From NCBI GenBank assembly GCA_036971475.1, contig JBAIZL010000001.1, positions 143,765,692 through 143,829,691 of the forward strand: a DNA stretch of 64,000 nucleotides, written 5' to 3'. Shown piece by piece: positions 1 to 11,148 of this stretch. Each line of letters starts with the position of its first letter. Positions within the stretch are counted from its first letter, which is position 1. Origin of the DNA: Prosapia bicincta (Eukaryota; Arthropoda; Insecta; Hemiptera; Cercopidae). The position numbers and the translations under genes were made by a program. Under the pieces are notes generated by a model. The model was given only the letters and a program-made list of their open reading frames with translations, searched no databases and was not told where the DNA came from.

Positions 1-1020
1 TTCACTCTTCGTCGTAGGTTAGTAAATCCATCGTTTTACATTTATATAAAATATTAACTAGTACAGGAATTTTTCTTCTGATATAATAATTAAAAAAATA
101 AAAATTACGATTTAAAGTTTAAATTTAAATTCTCAAATTATTTAAAATATTTACTAACAATTTTAATAAGCTACTTCATTATTTTCTAGCCTGCAGTGCT
201 TTTACCACATGATAATTCAATCTGTAACGATTTATCACCATGGAAATACATAATAACCTACAAAGTTATACACTATTCAACAAAAGCTTGTTTTTAATTA
301 TCTCCCTATACTTTAGGGGCTATTTATCTTTACTATTGCATTCAATTTTTAATACTCAATGTTAATTCCTATATTTATATTTTAAACCTCTATTTGAATC
401 ACCCATTTACTTCTATAAGATTTACTATTAAAAAAATAACATTTGTTTATTAACATATTTACAAATATTTCCAAATTATATTATCTTGTAATACTAAAAA
501 CTATAATGTAAACTATTTGTGTCATATTCGAATTTATTTGTATCCCTGAAAATTACCTTTTTACAATAGTTTACCCAAGTTATTTTATAAATTTATCCAC
601 TTTAAAATTAAAATACCTGAATTAATTTTTATTAATAATATCTTCTCATCAAAACATCCCATCTAAACAAAATCATTGAAAAAACGACATAAATTTTATA
701 AAAAGGAACATGAGGCATTAACGATTTAAAACTAACATACTTAAAGTCTAAGTATTTTCATATATCCCAACTAACAAATTATTTTCGTATTTTCTTTTCA
801 TTTATTAATTTTAGTTAAACCCATTTTGAAAATTTATGTTTACTTTGGTTATCTCACCTTATTGAAATCATTTAATGGCTTTAATTTCAATTTTTTAAAC
901 TTATTATTTAAATAAAATTTCTTTGAAGACATAGGAAAATTTTGAATTTAACTTTTTTTCTAAAGTTTATTTAAAAATTTTAAAATCTTTAAAAAATTAA
1001 TTATTCCAAATTTGATATTT
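1..1020. other. G-poor AT-rich leader, no gene seen
   Basis: The plus strand is dominated by T, A and C with few G, so no long frame is meaningful. It resembles in composition the 29-30.6 kb tract and, like it, ends at a GC-richer islet. I see no gene, TIR or array in it. Confidence 0.4.
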
Positions 1021-1219
1021 AAAAGCAACCGAAGACAGTGCGATATTTTTTTATCAGTCTACATTCACTGAAATCCTTCCCTTGAATCAGCCGTCGGTTC
1101 GGTGTTTTGGTCCTAAATCCGGTCTGTCGTTGGTCCGGGGTAGAATATCCGTCACGTTCTTTTTCTACCTCGGCACCTCGCTCTCGCTTCGCGTAGGTCC
1201 ATTTTGGTTGTTCCGAACA
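1019..1219 (-). CDS. Open charged frame in GC-richer islet (possible exon or gag-like remnant)
   Basis: The minus strand is open for 66 codons between two stops, in the only CpG-containing islet of the first 10 kb. The frame has no ATG. The peptide is strongly hydrophilic: Lys/Arg/Glu-rich at residues 6-25 (it includes KWTYAKRERGAEVEKERDG), then basic at residues 35-60. That composition is unlike random translation of AT-rich DNA. A possible splice donor (GTGAAT after GATTTCA) lies near its end, but no good pyrimidine-rich acceptor was seen upstream. I do not recognise a family. It could be an internal exon of a host gene or a basic segment of a retroelement polyprotein. The plus-strand 71-codon frame over the same bases is probably the shadow. 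Confidence 0.25.
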   Translation of the reverse strand, partial: CSEQPKWTYAKRERGAEVEKERDGYSTPDQRQTGFRTKTPNRRLIQGKDFSECRLIKKYRTVFGCF

Positions 1220-1620
1220 TTATGTCTTTATTTTGTTGGTGGTTTTGTTTTATTTACACCGTATTTTAATATAAATTTGAAAAAGGCTGTTTTTTAAAGT
1301 TCGTTATCCATTCCTATTTTTTTGTCTAACAAATTTATTAAGTTTACTTTGCTAAATATTTAATAATTGTACTTTCAATCTTTCTTCAGACAAACATTCT
1401 ATTATGCAGGAATTTTTATATGTGTATAATATATATACCAGTTTTGTTTATGGTAGTTTGCATAATACTGGTTTTAAAATATAAATAATATATCTCTACT
1501 TACTATACATTATCGACGTAAATACTGTTGAATTGAATATAAACCAAATTATAACTAGTAATGAAGAAGTGATATATTATTATTAGTAATAATTTAATAT
1601 ATATTTATTAAATTAAAAAA

Positions 1621-1938
1621 TCTATATATATATTTAAATAGGTCATAGCAGATACATCACTTATAATGCTAAACAGTAGCCATATTATTAATTCTGAGAT
1701 CCTAAGTACATGTTTGGATTTCGTTTTTCCTTAAAACCCTAATAATTGGGAGACTTATTTTTCCATAAGCACTTGAAAAAATATATCGAGGTAAAAAGAG
1801 ATTTTGAAATGAATTTTTTAAATATAAATAAATCCTATTGGAATAAAAATGGCAAAAGTTAAATTGAATTTTTGTTGTAACGAGTTTCCTTCAGATTCCT
1901 TTCTAATGAGATCGTAGCAAGCGAGACGGGTAAGCTAG
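1621..1938 (+). mobile_element. Candidate non-autonomous Helitron-like element
   Basis: The segment begins TC followed by TATATATATATTTAAATA and ends CTAG. It is preceded by A and followed by T, the classical Helitron A|TC...CTAG|T arrangement without a target-site duplication. The 3' end (gagacgggtaagCTAG) resembles the GC-richer ends of arthropod Helitron derivatives in AT-rich genomes. Only a weak 3-bp hairpin (CGT/ACG) precedes CTAG, which is below the usual standard. There is no Rep/helicase frame, so if real it is non-autonomous. Confidence 0.4.
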
Positions 1939-3329
1939 TATATTTATAAAAGATTCATTCACAATAACATCTAAGCGTTGTAGGATGGTGTATATTTAAA
2001 AATTATTTTATATTTATATTCCAAATTGTAAACTATTTAATTTTGCTTTGTCAGATTAACTTGAGTAATTCATGTTCAGTTACAAAACCGCTTTTATTAT
2101 TACGTGAACAGTAAATAAATCACGGAAACTGTAGGACATACCACAGCAATAAACATACATTTATATTTAGCCGTTTTCAAAAATTGCCACGGTCAAGATT
2201 GCATTAACAAGCTCATGGAGGATTATTGAAGTTCTAACATATACACATACAATAGGGATTTCAAACTATTTGACTTTAAACGTAAATAGACTGTTTAATA
2301 CATAAAATTTATATCTGACAGAAAATTTATACGCTACCGAGATAAAAAAAACTGTTCGATTCCCGCTAAGACACTTCATGGAATTAGTTACAACCACTCG
2401 TACAACTATTTTTAACTTCTTATGCTTTAACTTCCTAATTGGCCCCGCTTTGATGTTGTTAGAAGTACAATACACATTTTATAAACCGTAGTAACAATCT
2501 GAATACTTTATTTCCCACCCTTTCAATTACTAATTCCCCTCCATCCTTCTATAACTAAATTGAATTTATACCTTATTCATGATCCCTGAAACACAGTCTT
2601 TACTTTGATAGATTGCTTTATTCAATAACTAACCAAAACGTCCATCTAAGCATTCATAGAGTGAACTACCAATATTAAAAACTTAAACAACATTGCAGAC
2701 CATTAAAAGCACTGATTTTATTCATGCAATTTTCTTAGTTTGATCTACCCACATGAGTAACACAAATTTGTGAAAGTTGGATACCTCAATTTAAAGACGA
2801 ACTACAACTACTTCTTATAACAATATTCAATTTATTATGTAAACAATTAAAACGATTATCCAACAGTCTCGCCACAATCGATACTTGCTACAAAGACAAA
2901 CAATAGAAAACATTGTTGCATTTACTCTGATTTTCATCCTGCCGCCATTGTTGCTATTTAATTCATAATACTGCGCCTATGAGTTCTCAGATTTAAAACA
3001 TTGAATTCGATTGCTAAAAAAATGATATTAGGTTTTCAGAATGTCGCTAGTTGGTTCAGTTTACATTATAACATTAGATTTTAATAATTATCTTCTTTAA
3101 TAGAGGTAGTTAATGCATACAATTTTCATAAAATTAAAAAAAAAATTGACGACTTTACAAATTAAATCAAATTAGTCTCGAAAACTTTGATATCGTTTAA
3201 TTTATTCTTTATCCAGTACCTCCATTTGGTATTCGCTTAGAATAATTATGAAATATTTAAAACTAACCTGTATAATGTTTACATACACTATCTATATAAG
3301 ATCACCACATTGATGGAGTAATTGCTTGA

Positions 3330-3334
<5 letters not shown>

Positions 3335-3369
<35 letters not shown>
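3335..3369. repeat. (GA)n microsatellite
   Basis: An uninterrupted run of alternating G and A, about 17 units. Confidence 0.95.
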
Positions 3370-3371
<2 letters not shown>

Positions 3372-3707
3372 TCCTATTCACCATTATACGTAATTCCATA
3401 ATTCGTATAAATTAATTTGTGTGTACGACAACTTTCACATATAGTATTTTGTTTATGAAATAGCATTTCTTGTTGTGCTGTTATAGAGTAAATAACTGCT
3501 AGTTACAGATATTTTATGTTGCAGACTTTATCGTAGATTCTTATGAAATAATAAAAGTCACACGAAATAATCTTCCGACAATAAAATTTTCAACTTACAA
3601 AAATATAGAGAAATCCAAATTGAAAATATAATTATTCGTTCCTCATTTAGTGTTTATATATAAATTAGAGCTTTAGAATAATAGGTGCATGTCTTTTATA
3701 AATTATA

Positions 3708-3711
<4 letters not shown>

Positions 3712-3759
<48 letters not shown>
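3712..3759. repeat. (TA)n microsatellite
   Basis: An uninterrupted TA run of about 24 units. Confidence 0.95.
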
Positions 3760-3762
<3 letters not shown>

Positions 3763-4774
3763 CAAGACTCAAACAATATAATTACGCTATAGCCGGTTAC
3801 AGGTTCCTTTTACAAGTTCATAGAAAATATAAACAAAACTTCTTAATTAAATACGCAAAATTTACATTATGCTCTCTAGAACATAAAAATAAAATACTTT
3901 TGTAAAAATATATCTTCTTCTATTATTTATACAAAGTCTTTAGAAATATTTTCTGTTGCAATATTAAAATATAAACAAATATTATAATCTTTAAATAATT
4001 CTAAGCTACCTTTGAAATTGGTTTTCATAGATATTTATATTATAGAAATAATAATATTTATATTATATCTTATTACCATGACATTTTTGGCAGAGAAAAC
4101 TAGCAGACGGTATTAAAAACAAAACACTGTAAACATTATGTTTTTAAAATTAGATTTGCCACCAAGTTTATATACATTAACCGTAATAAATAAAAGATAT
4201 ACTTGCAAAGGGTTTTGGACATGGTAAACAGGTTCGAAATAGGACAATGTAAGATAGAAAACTTTTTTTTTACGTCCGATAGTATAAATAATTGTGGACG
4301 TTGATAATAAAAGATTAGGATGCCAAACGGTATGTTTAACATAACTACATTTTTTAGTAGTACTTAAAGATTACGAACTAGAATTAGAAACTGATAAACA
4401 ATGTAGGTTGATCATTAAATTTTCTTCAGAACTCTATGTTATTCTCTATTTTGATATTACTGCACAGTATAATACCATAACTTATAAATATGTTGGTGTC
4501 AGAAATAAAATAAATAAAATATAATGATGAAAGTTGAGAAATAAAAAAAAAATCCTAATTTATTTGGAAAACGGCATAATTGGGATACTTACTGCTATGT
4601 TAATATAAAAAACTGCACAATTATGTGGGAGATGATGAAAATATGTGTCAAAAGGCAAAACTAAGGAGAAATATTGCACGGTATTATCGTTTTGTGAAGT
4701 GTTATGTGTCTGGTGTTTGAGGTGAAAAACCGAGCCCACGCAACCTACTCACTAGAAAAAACAAAATGTCATTC

Positions 4775-6003
4775 AATGTTCAAGGCTCTTTTTTTCACCT
4801 CTGCTCCAGATATCCTTCTTTATTATGTTTCTGTCTCCTAGTGTAAAGCGTAAACACGTCCCTAGGTTGTCTGTAGAGAATAATGCTGTTAAAATATAAT
4901 ATACTATTTACACGCAAAATTCGTAAAAAGATTCGAAGGTCCTACTTATTCACTTTATACTTTTCTTACACACATAGGCTAAAAAATTAGATCATAAAAA
5001 AACAAATAAATAGTTGTTTTATAGAACTGCTGATTTGGAAAATATCCGTATTTTTATAAAAATTGGTTTTAGAAAGAATTTCTAAACTGTTCTTATTGAA
5101 GAATAATAAGGTTTTCATATCCCTTTCTTTTAAAATATGTTATAAAATCAATGTTCAATAAAATTCATATGATTGCAACAAAGATCTATCAAACGACCTC
5201 TCAACTATTGACCACAATATGCCCATAAAAATAAAATTTAAAACAGAGAAACCTACTCTAATGTAATGAAAACTTAACAAATCCTAAAACAATAAACGAG
5301 GACTTATGACGCTTCATACAAGAAACTTTATATGAAATAGAAGTAGTAAAACGCGAGGTCGTATCTTAAGAATTCACATAATAGTGTGCAGCAATCCGGT
5401 GATTGGCGATTTTTTTTCGAATATTGCCGAATGTGAATATATGGTAATATTTTCTTAATCACTTTAATTGTTCAATGGATATGATGTAATCTCTTTCATA
5501 TGCATTTCCAATATGTCCCAAATATTGTATATTTTATTACTTTATGTGACAATGAAGAATTTCATTCAACAGCTGTTCTTATCACTCGATCTCACACTTT
5601 CTATATTGTATATTATTCAATTTAAATATGGTAAAAGGAAACTTATAATTCCTAATACGTAAACAGTAGTGAACATTAACTTTAGTAGTGACTTGAGATA
5701 TTTTTATCAACTTCATTTAAGTTGGTAATAAATGAAATTTAAATTAACACATTTAAAAACATAAAAATATTACATATTACATTTGTAGAATATAGAGTTA
5801 TACAAATATATAATCAATATTTTAAGTATTATATGGGCTTTATGGCTTTCCTAAACTATATTAATTTATTTAATAAACATAATACTAAAATTGTACTTAT
5901 AAAGTTGTGTGACGGTTTACATCGAATGCTAAATCTCTTTTACAGTTTTTTTTCAATCGCTTTATTTAAGTTAGAGTTCATCACTTAGTAATATGACAGT
6001 CAT
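4775..6003 (+). repeat. Diverged tandem duplication, unit 1
   Basis: Shares ordered blocks with 6052-7228. Both start near 'ttcaaggctctt' and read through 'ccttctttattatgtttctg', 'aataaacgaggacttat' and 'ttcatacaagaa'. Both end near 'agtaatatgacag'. The landmark offset is 1277 bp at the left end and becomes smaller to the right because of indels. By eye the copies are well diverged, with many substitutions. Neither contains a long frame. Origin (segmental duplication or two insertions of one repeat) is not resolved. Confidence 0.8.
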
Positions 6004-6051
6004 ACTACCCACTACTTACCCCCACTCACAAGACGAGACCAAATACCATTA

Positions 6052-7228
6052 AATGTTCAAGGCTCTTTCATTCACCTCTTCTCCAGTTATCCTTCTTTAT
6101 TATGTTTCTGCCTCCTACTGTATCGCGTAAACATGTCCCTAAGTTGTATCTAGAGAATAGTGATATTGAAATATAATACACTGTTTACAATCAAAATTCG
6201 TAAAATGATATGATGATCCTGTTTATTCACTCCATACTTTTCTTACATACATTAGGTAAAACGTTTTAACATAAAATATAATAAATTCGGTTTTTATAGA
6301 ACTGCTAATTTGTAAAATATCAGTATTTTTTAAAAGTTTGTTTTAGAAAGAATTTCCATCAATTCGGAAACTGTTATTATTTAAGAATAATAAGGGGTTG
6401 ATTTCCCCGTCTCTTGCAATATGTTATAAAATCAAAATACAATAAAATTTATATGATTGCGAGACAGAGCTATCAGATGACGTCTTTACTACTGACTACT
6501 ATATGTCCAGGGAAACAAAATTTACGACTGACACCATCTCTAAAATAATGATAACCCAATAAATCTTAAAATAATAAACGAGGACTTATTGAGCTTCATA
6601 CAAGAATCTTTACATGAGGTTGAAGTTTTAAAACGTCAAGGCATTTTTCAAGAATTCATATGAAAATGTGCAACAATCCTGGGATTTTCGATTTTTTCCG
6701 AATATTTCCGAATGGATATATAAGGAATAATCTTTCATTCGTCACCTAATTGTTCAGTGGATATGATATAATCCCTTTCAAATGTATTTTCAATATTTCT
6801 TCAATATTGTACATTTTATTACTATATGTGACAATGTACAATTTCATTAAATAGCTGTTCTAATCACTTTCTATATTGCCACACTTTGTATATTGTATAT
6901 TAATTAAATTAAATATGGTAAAAGGAAATTAATACGTAAACCGTAGTGAACATTACCTTTTGTTGTGACTTTAGGTACCTTTATCAACTTCATTCAAGTT
7001 TGTAATAATTGAGTTTGAAATTAACACATTTATTTAAAAAAAGAATACACTTTTATTTTAAAAATGTAGAGTTATACAAATATAAATTAAATACTTTCAG
7101 TGTTATAAAAATTGTACTCATAAAGTTGTGTGTCGGTTTTCATTGACTGCTAAATCTCCTTTACAGTTTGTATTTTTAAATGCCATTATTTAAGCCAAAA
7201 TTCATCCCGTAGTAATATGACAGCCGAA
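6052..7228 (+). repeat. Diverged tandem duplication, unit 2
   Basis: Second copy of the 4775-6003 segment, in the same orientation, separated by about 50 bp. It carries several short deletions relative to unit 1. Confidence 0.8.
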
Positions 7229-9354
7229 CTTATATAATAGAAAATTAATTATTAAACAAATGTGGTATTATAAAATTAAATGTTATAATATATGTGTGTT
7301 TAAACTGTGTTTTACTTTCAACATAAACCAATCTTCCACTGACTTGGAATTAGTAAGAGAATTTATCCGCCAATCAATTACTGTTCCAGCAAGCATGCGA
7401 CCTGTTTTTACTTACAGAACACATAGTATTCTAAATTTAGCACGATTCCACATAATAAATTTCCGTATTAACAGCCCACCCTTACAAGAGATTTCTTAAC
7501 CAATTTATACACATGATATCGGACAATTAATGTATTGAGAAAACATTAGCAGGCGTTAGAGGCACACGAAAATATGAATAAAAATTTATTATAAATTTGC
7601 TTCTATTTTATTAATAAACATATGGAAACACTATACATAAACACTAACAGTAACTAAAGACTTATAGTAGAGTCTTATATAAAGATGACTTATACTTTTG
7701 ACTATTGTAAATACTTTGGGTAATTAAAGTAATATTTAAGAGTAATGAATATTGTAGACTAGGCATAATACGACTACTAGTTTAGCTTGTATATGAAACT
7801 TAAATTATTTCAAAAGATTTACACTCTTTAACACAATAGTAATCCTATCATTTTATGACTAAGGGTCAATATTACACGTGACTGATTAAAAATCAAGAAA
7901 TTTGTATTAGATTGAATAATTATATGTTTTTAACTGAAGTATAAGATAATTTAACTGAATTGAGAATTATAATTTTCAAAATCAGGCAAAATTAAAAGTT
8001 TACTGTAAATAAATACGGTACATAACTTACAGTTACAAGTTATGGTACGATACGTAACTTACAATGTCTGTTCGTTATTTCACTTTGATCATTGTTCATG
8101 ATACTTTAATGATTATAAAAGCCTTCTTATTGCCCCCAACAGTTTTTATGTTGTTTAATTGACTTTGTCGTTTCGCGTTTCACAGCAAACATTAACGCAG
8201 TTTGGCAGCAGTTTAAAATTTAATTGCTAAGGGGAAATCTGAACGAGAAAATACCAATAACCATTCAAACACTTTCATTGAGGTTACCTGAATTCGATGC
8301 CTAATTATTTCACGGTCTCTTGTTATAACCGAGTTGTGAAATTAAAAATTATTCAACTGAAATATTTGTCCTGTGTCGTAACTCGTATTTTTCATATGCA
8401 ACGGCCAAATTGACCGCTGCGAAAATTGGTAATTGTGTAGAACAGGCTACCACATTTATGAGTAGCTTAGCACTGAGGAAGGCGACATCGTAGTGGAAAC
8501 TAGTTTTTTTATTAAAAACTAATTTTAGTGAAATATTGAGTTCGCTATTTGGACTTTTACCTTTGTGAAACGTAATATTGTTTCTTTACGTCTCTTTATG
8601 TGGGAAGAATATGAATGACGCCAGTTGTATAAAAACATAAATTACTTTTTTTATATAAAAACCCTCCAAATCGATGAGACATAAATAAAGTGCTAAGCCC
8701 AAACAGTTATGAAATAAGTAATAAAATGTTTTACAATTTTATAAAAGATGAAACATTATATTATTACGGAGCTATGGAGTGGTAATAAAATACCAGTTTA
8801 ATGTGTTCTGTCACAGTTAATGACTCTCTTGCAACTTTAGGAAGAGCTATGGTCTTAGCGCACAGATATAACCTAGTCCTACAACAAAATCCTACAATAA
8901 TACACAATTTACTTTCCCCGGAGTTTGACCTGACATTTAAATAAGCATTACTGCTCTTATTTAGTTCATTCCTCTAGGATCAGATCCAATGAGTGTACAA
9001 TTTAATGAGTGTATAATTTAATGAGAATTTAATTAGTGTATAATTTACTTTCTACCTAGTAGAACTAGATGTACAGAAACATTAGCTACGAGAAGTAAAG
9101 AAACTAACCTGCAAACATGAATGTAATAAAATGAAAATTTAAAAAGAAACATTAAAAAACAACAATAACCGTTGCTACAAATTTGTAGCAAGGGTTATAG
9201 TTATTTATTTATCATAATTACGCTACTGTGCTCTGTATAAAATTTCTTAAAAAAACATGTTTAAAAATGTTCTAAATACAAATTTTTAAAAAATTTCTGA
9301 AATATATATGACGATTTTCTAAACAATTATTTTAAAGGTGCGATGGGCTCATAT
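7229..9354. other. AT-rich DNA without recognisable gene
   Basis: Contains a 79-codon frame at 7260-7499 that I do not recognise and cannot support with splice sites. It also contains a stop-bounded coding-like stretch near 8370-8494, including YATAKLTAAKIGNCVEQATT, that may be a decayed repeat. No other structure was seen. Confidence 0.3.
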
Positions 9355-9692
9355 TATATTACAATGAAAATATTGAAAAGAACCCCAATACCACAAATAA
9401 TAATAAAAAATAACAAATAAAACAAGTTACTTAAGATTAAACCGTTATGTACATTTCGATGACCATGTCATCATCATCAGAGGGTCTTATTACAAAACAC
9501 AATCTAGCACACAAGAAGTTACAAACTAGAATGATCCTCATTGTTTGCCTCAAGTTACAAGACCCTCTGATGATGATGACATGGTCATCGAAATGTACAT
9601 AAGGGTTTAATCTTAAGTAACTTGTTTTATTTGTTATTTTTGATTATTATTTGTGGTATTGGGGTTCTTTTCAATATTTTCATTGTAATATA
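9355..9692. mobile_element. Foldback element, 134-bp arms, with hammerhead-like motif
   Basis: 9355-9488 and 9559-9692 are reverse complements with about two mismatches, separated by a 70-base loop. The outer ends read tatattacaatg / cattgtaatata. No coding frame is present. Such a structure fits a foldback MITE or the inverted terminal repeats of a Penelope-like element. The right arm contains a hammerhead-type core (next entry) and the left arm carries the same motif on the minus strand. A transcript of the region would form a long, almost perfect hairpin, a potential source of small RNAs. Confidence 0.85.
9562..9606 (+). ncRNA. Hammerhead-ribozyme-like motif (Penelope/retrozyme type)
   Basis: Read on the plus strand: stem I 5' strand ACCCT (9562-9566); core CTGATGA (9567-9573); one extra T (9574); stem II GATGAC/GTCATC with loop ATG (9575-9589); core GAAA (9590-9593); a two-pair stem III formed by the last core A and T9594 with A9599 and T9600 around loop GTAC; cleavage-type triplet ATA ending at 9601; stem I 3' strand AGGGT (9602-9606). 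All conserved parts occur in order. The single deviation is the extra T between the core and stem II, which may reduce or abolish activity. Very short stem III hammerheads are known from Penelope-like elements and related retrozymes. Confidence 0.5.
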
Positions 9693-9963
9693 TTGTACCA
9701 CTGTGCTCTTGATATTGTGTATCATATTATATTAATTAACTGTGGTTTAATATTAAGATAAAAATCTATGAATTTATAGTTAGAAGGAGTTCTACAATAT
9801 GAACAATTTTATTTCATTGGTAACCATTGCATATGTCTAATGGAGTGAGGAAAGCTTTAGAATTACATTCAATAAATTTGGCTGTAATTGACAATTTACA
9901 TTTTAATCTAATGGTAGAAGTGAAGATCTTGATACGAATAGTTTATATAATAAAAAAGTCAAA

Positions 9964-10078
<115 letters not shown>

Positions 10079-10158
10079 CCAAGGACCTAGTGAGAGAATG
10101 AATTCAGGAAAACCAAGAGTAACCGTTTCTGTAAAGAATCAGTAACAAATCGAAGAAA

Positions 10159-11148
10159 TTTAAGAAAAATAGAATAGAAAAAGCGAGATAGATATAGGAA
10201 CAAATTATTTATTTTTGTTTGGATGTAAACTTTTGCTAGTTGGCTAAGATCCTTTACATAAGGTGCAGTCAATCTTTTTCAAAAACCCTTTAATGTTTCC
10301 TTTATTTTTAAATGTTTTTTCCAATGAAACTTTTTACTCATTGGCCAATAATGTTTATTAATATAAACTATTTTGAAATTACTTATTTAATTATAGGATG
10401 ACCGAATTGAGAGAAAACTTTACAGAAGTCAAATAAGATAAAAAAAGTTTGTAGTGCTGCATTTAAAGAATGTTAAAAAATGTACGTAAAGCTGTATATT
10501 TGAAATTGTCAGTAATGGTTTACAAACGTCGCATAGAATTACTTTGTTTAACGGTAGCCAAGAATGAAGGTATTTATTCTCATTTAATTGAAACGTTTTA
10601 GTGTTATGTTTTCCTTTCGAATTCGGTAGCGTTAAGACACGTGGTTCATATACTCTAACCATGTATTTTGTTAGTGTTCTTTTTTAATGCAGAGTGTGTC
10701 TCATATTGTCCCCATCGTATCTAAACTATTTATATAAAATAAAATTAATTTATTTTTTTCCAATTAAATGTAATAGAATTTTAAATTGATATATTGGTCA
10801 AATAAAAATTTGTATTTATTTTGAGTATAAAAAAATGATAGGGTTTTTCTAACTGTGGTTTATAAAATGTTAGTTTATGAAAACATTTATAACCCAATTT
10901 GTTTTCGAAAAGTTTTTTATCAAAACATGTTATGTTTAGAAAATAAAAAAAAATAGTTTATTCAAAACATGCTAAAATTCTGGCTTGATGACATTTTACA
11001 AATTGAAAGTTGTGAAGAGCATGTTTATAAAATTTCCCATAGTCAAGGTGGACTATGACGTCATTACACAGGGTTTGAGCAATGTTACATTTCTAGCCAT
11101 TGTTGTTTGTACCAAACGCATTACCGCAGTGAGACAAGTTGCATTGTG
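10159..11148. repeat. 1-kb dispersed repeat B, copy 1
   Basis: Nearly identical to 15149-16146 over its whole length, with a few substitutions and small indels, implying a recent duplication. The shared sequence begins tttaagaaaaatagaatag and ends gacaagttgcattgtg. No terminal inverted repeat was found at these borders. The minus strand of both copies carries the same two short frames, described separately. Confidence 0.9.
10429..10662 (-). pseudogene. Short conserved frame in repeat B, possible BED-type zinc-finger remnant
   Basis: A 77-codon frame; the second repeat copy has the matching 92-codon frame (15373-15651) with the same first ~70 residues. Residues 21-57 read as F-N-E-N-K-Y...W then C-x2-C (CDVC), a hydrophobic stretch ISN and a His. 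This is reminiscent of BED-type fingers of hAT transposases (W near the start, C-x2-C, then H). The second His is not in a clear position and no catalytic hAT region follows, so I treat it as a possible decayed N-terminus. It may equally be a chance frame preserved because the two copies are young. Confidence 0.25.

Larger units (their letters stand above)
1939..4770. other. AT-rich DNA without recognisable gene
   Basis: Open frames here are short and of chance type. The only structured features are a (GA)n tract and a (TA)n tract, listed separately. No splice-bordered coding segment stood out. Confidence 0.4.

Noticed and set aside
2355..2375. gttcgattcccgc resembling a tRNA T-arm
   Set aside because: No matching acceptor stem, A box or cloverleaf could be folded around it.
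8470..8506. cactgaggaaggcgacatcgtagtggaaac, considered as a second hammerhead core
   Set aside because: The core reads CTGAGGA rather than CTGATGA and no stem II forms before GAAAC.
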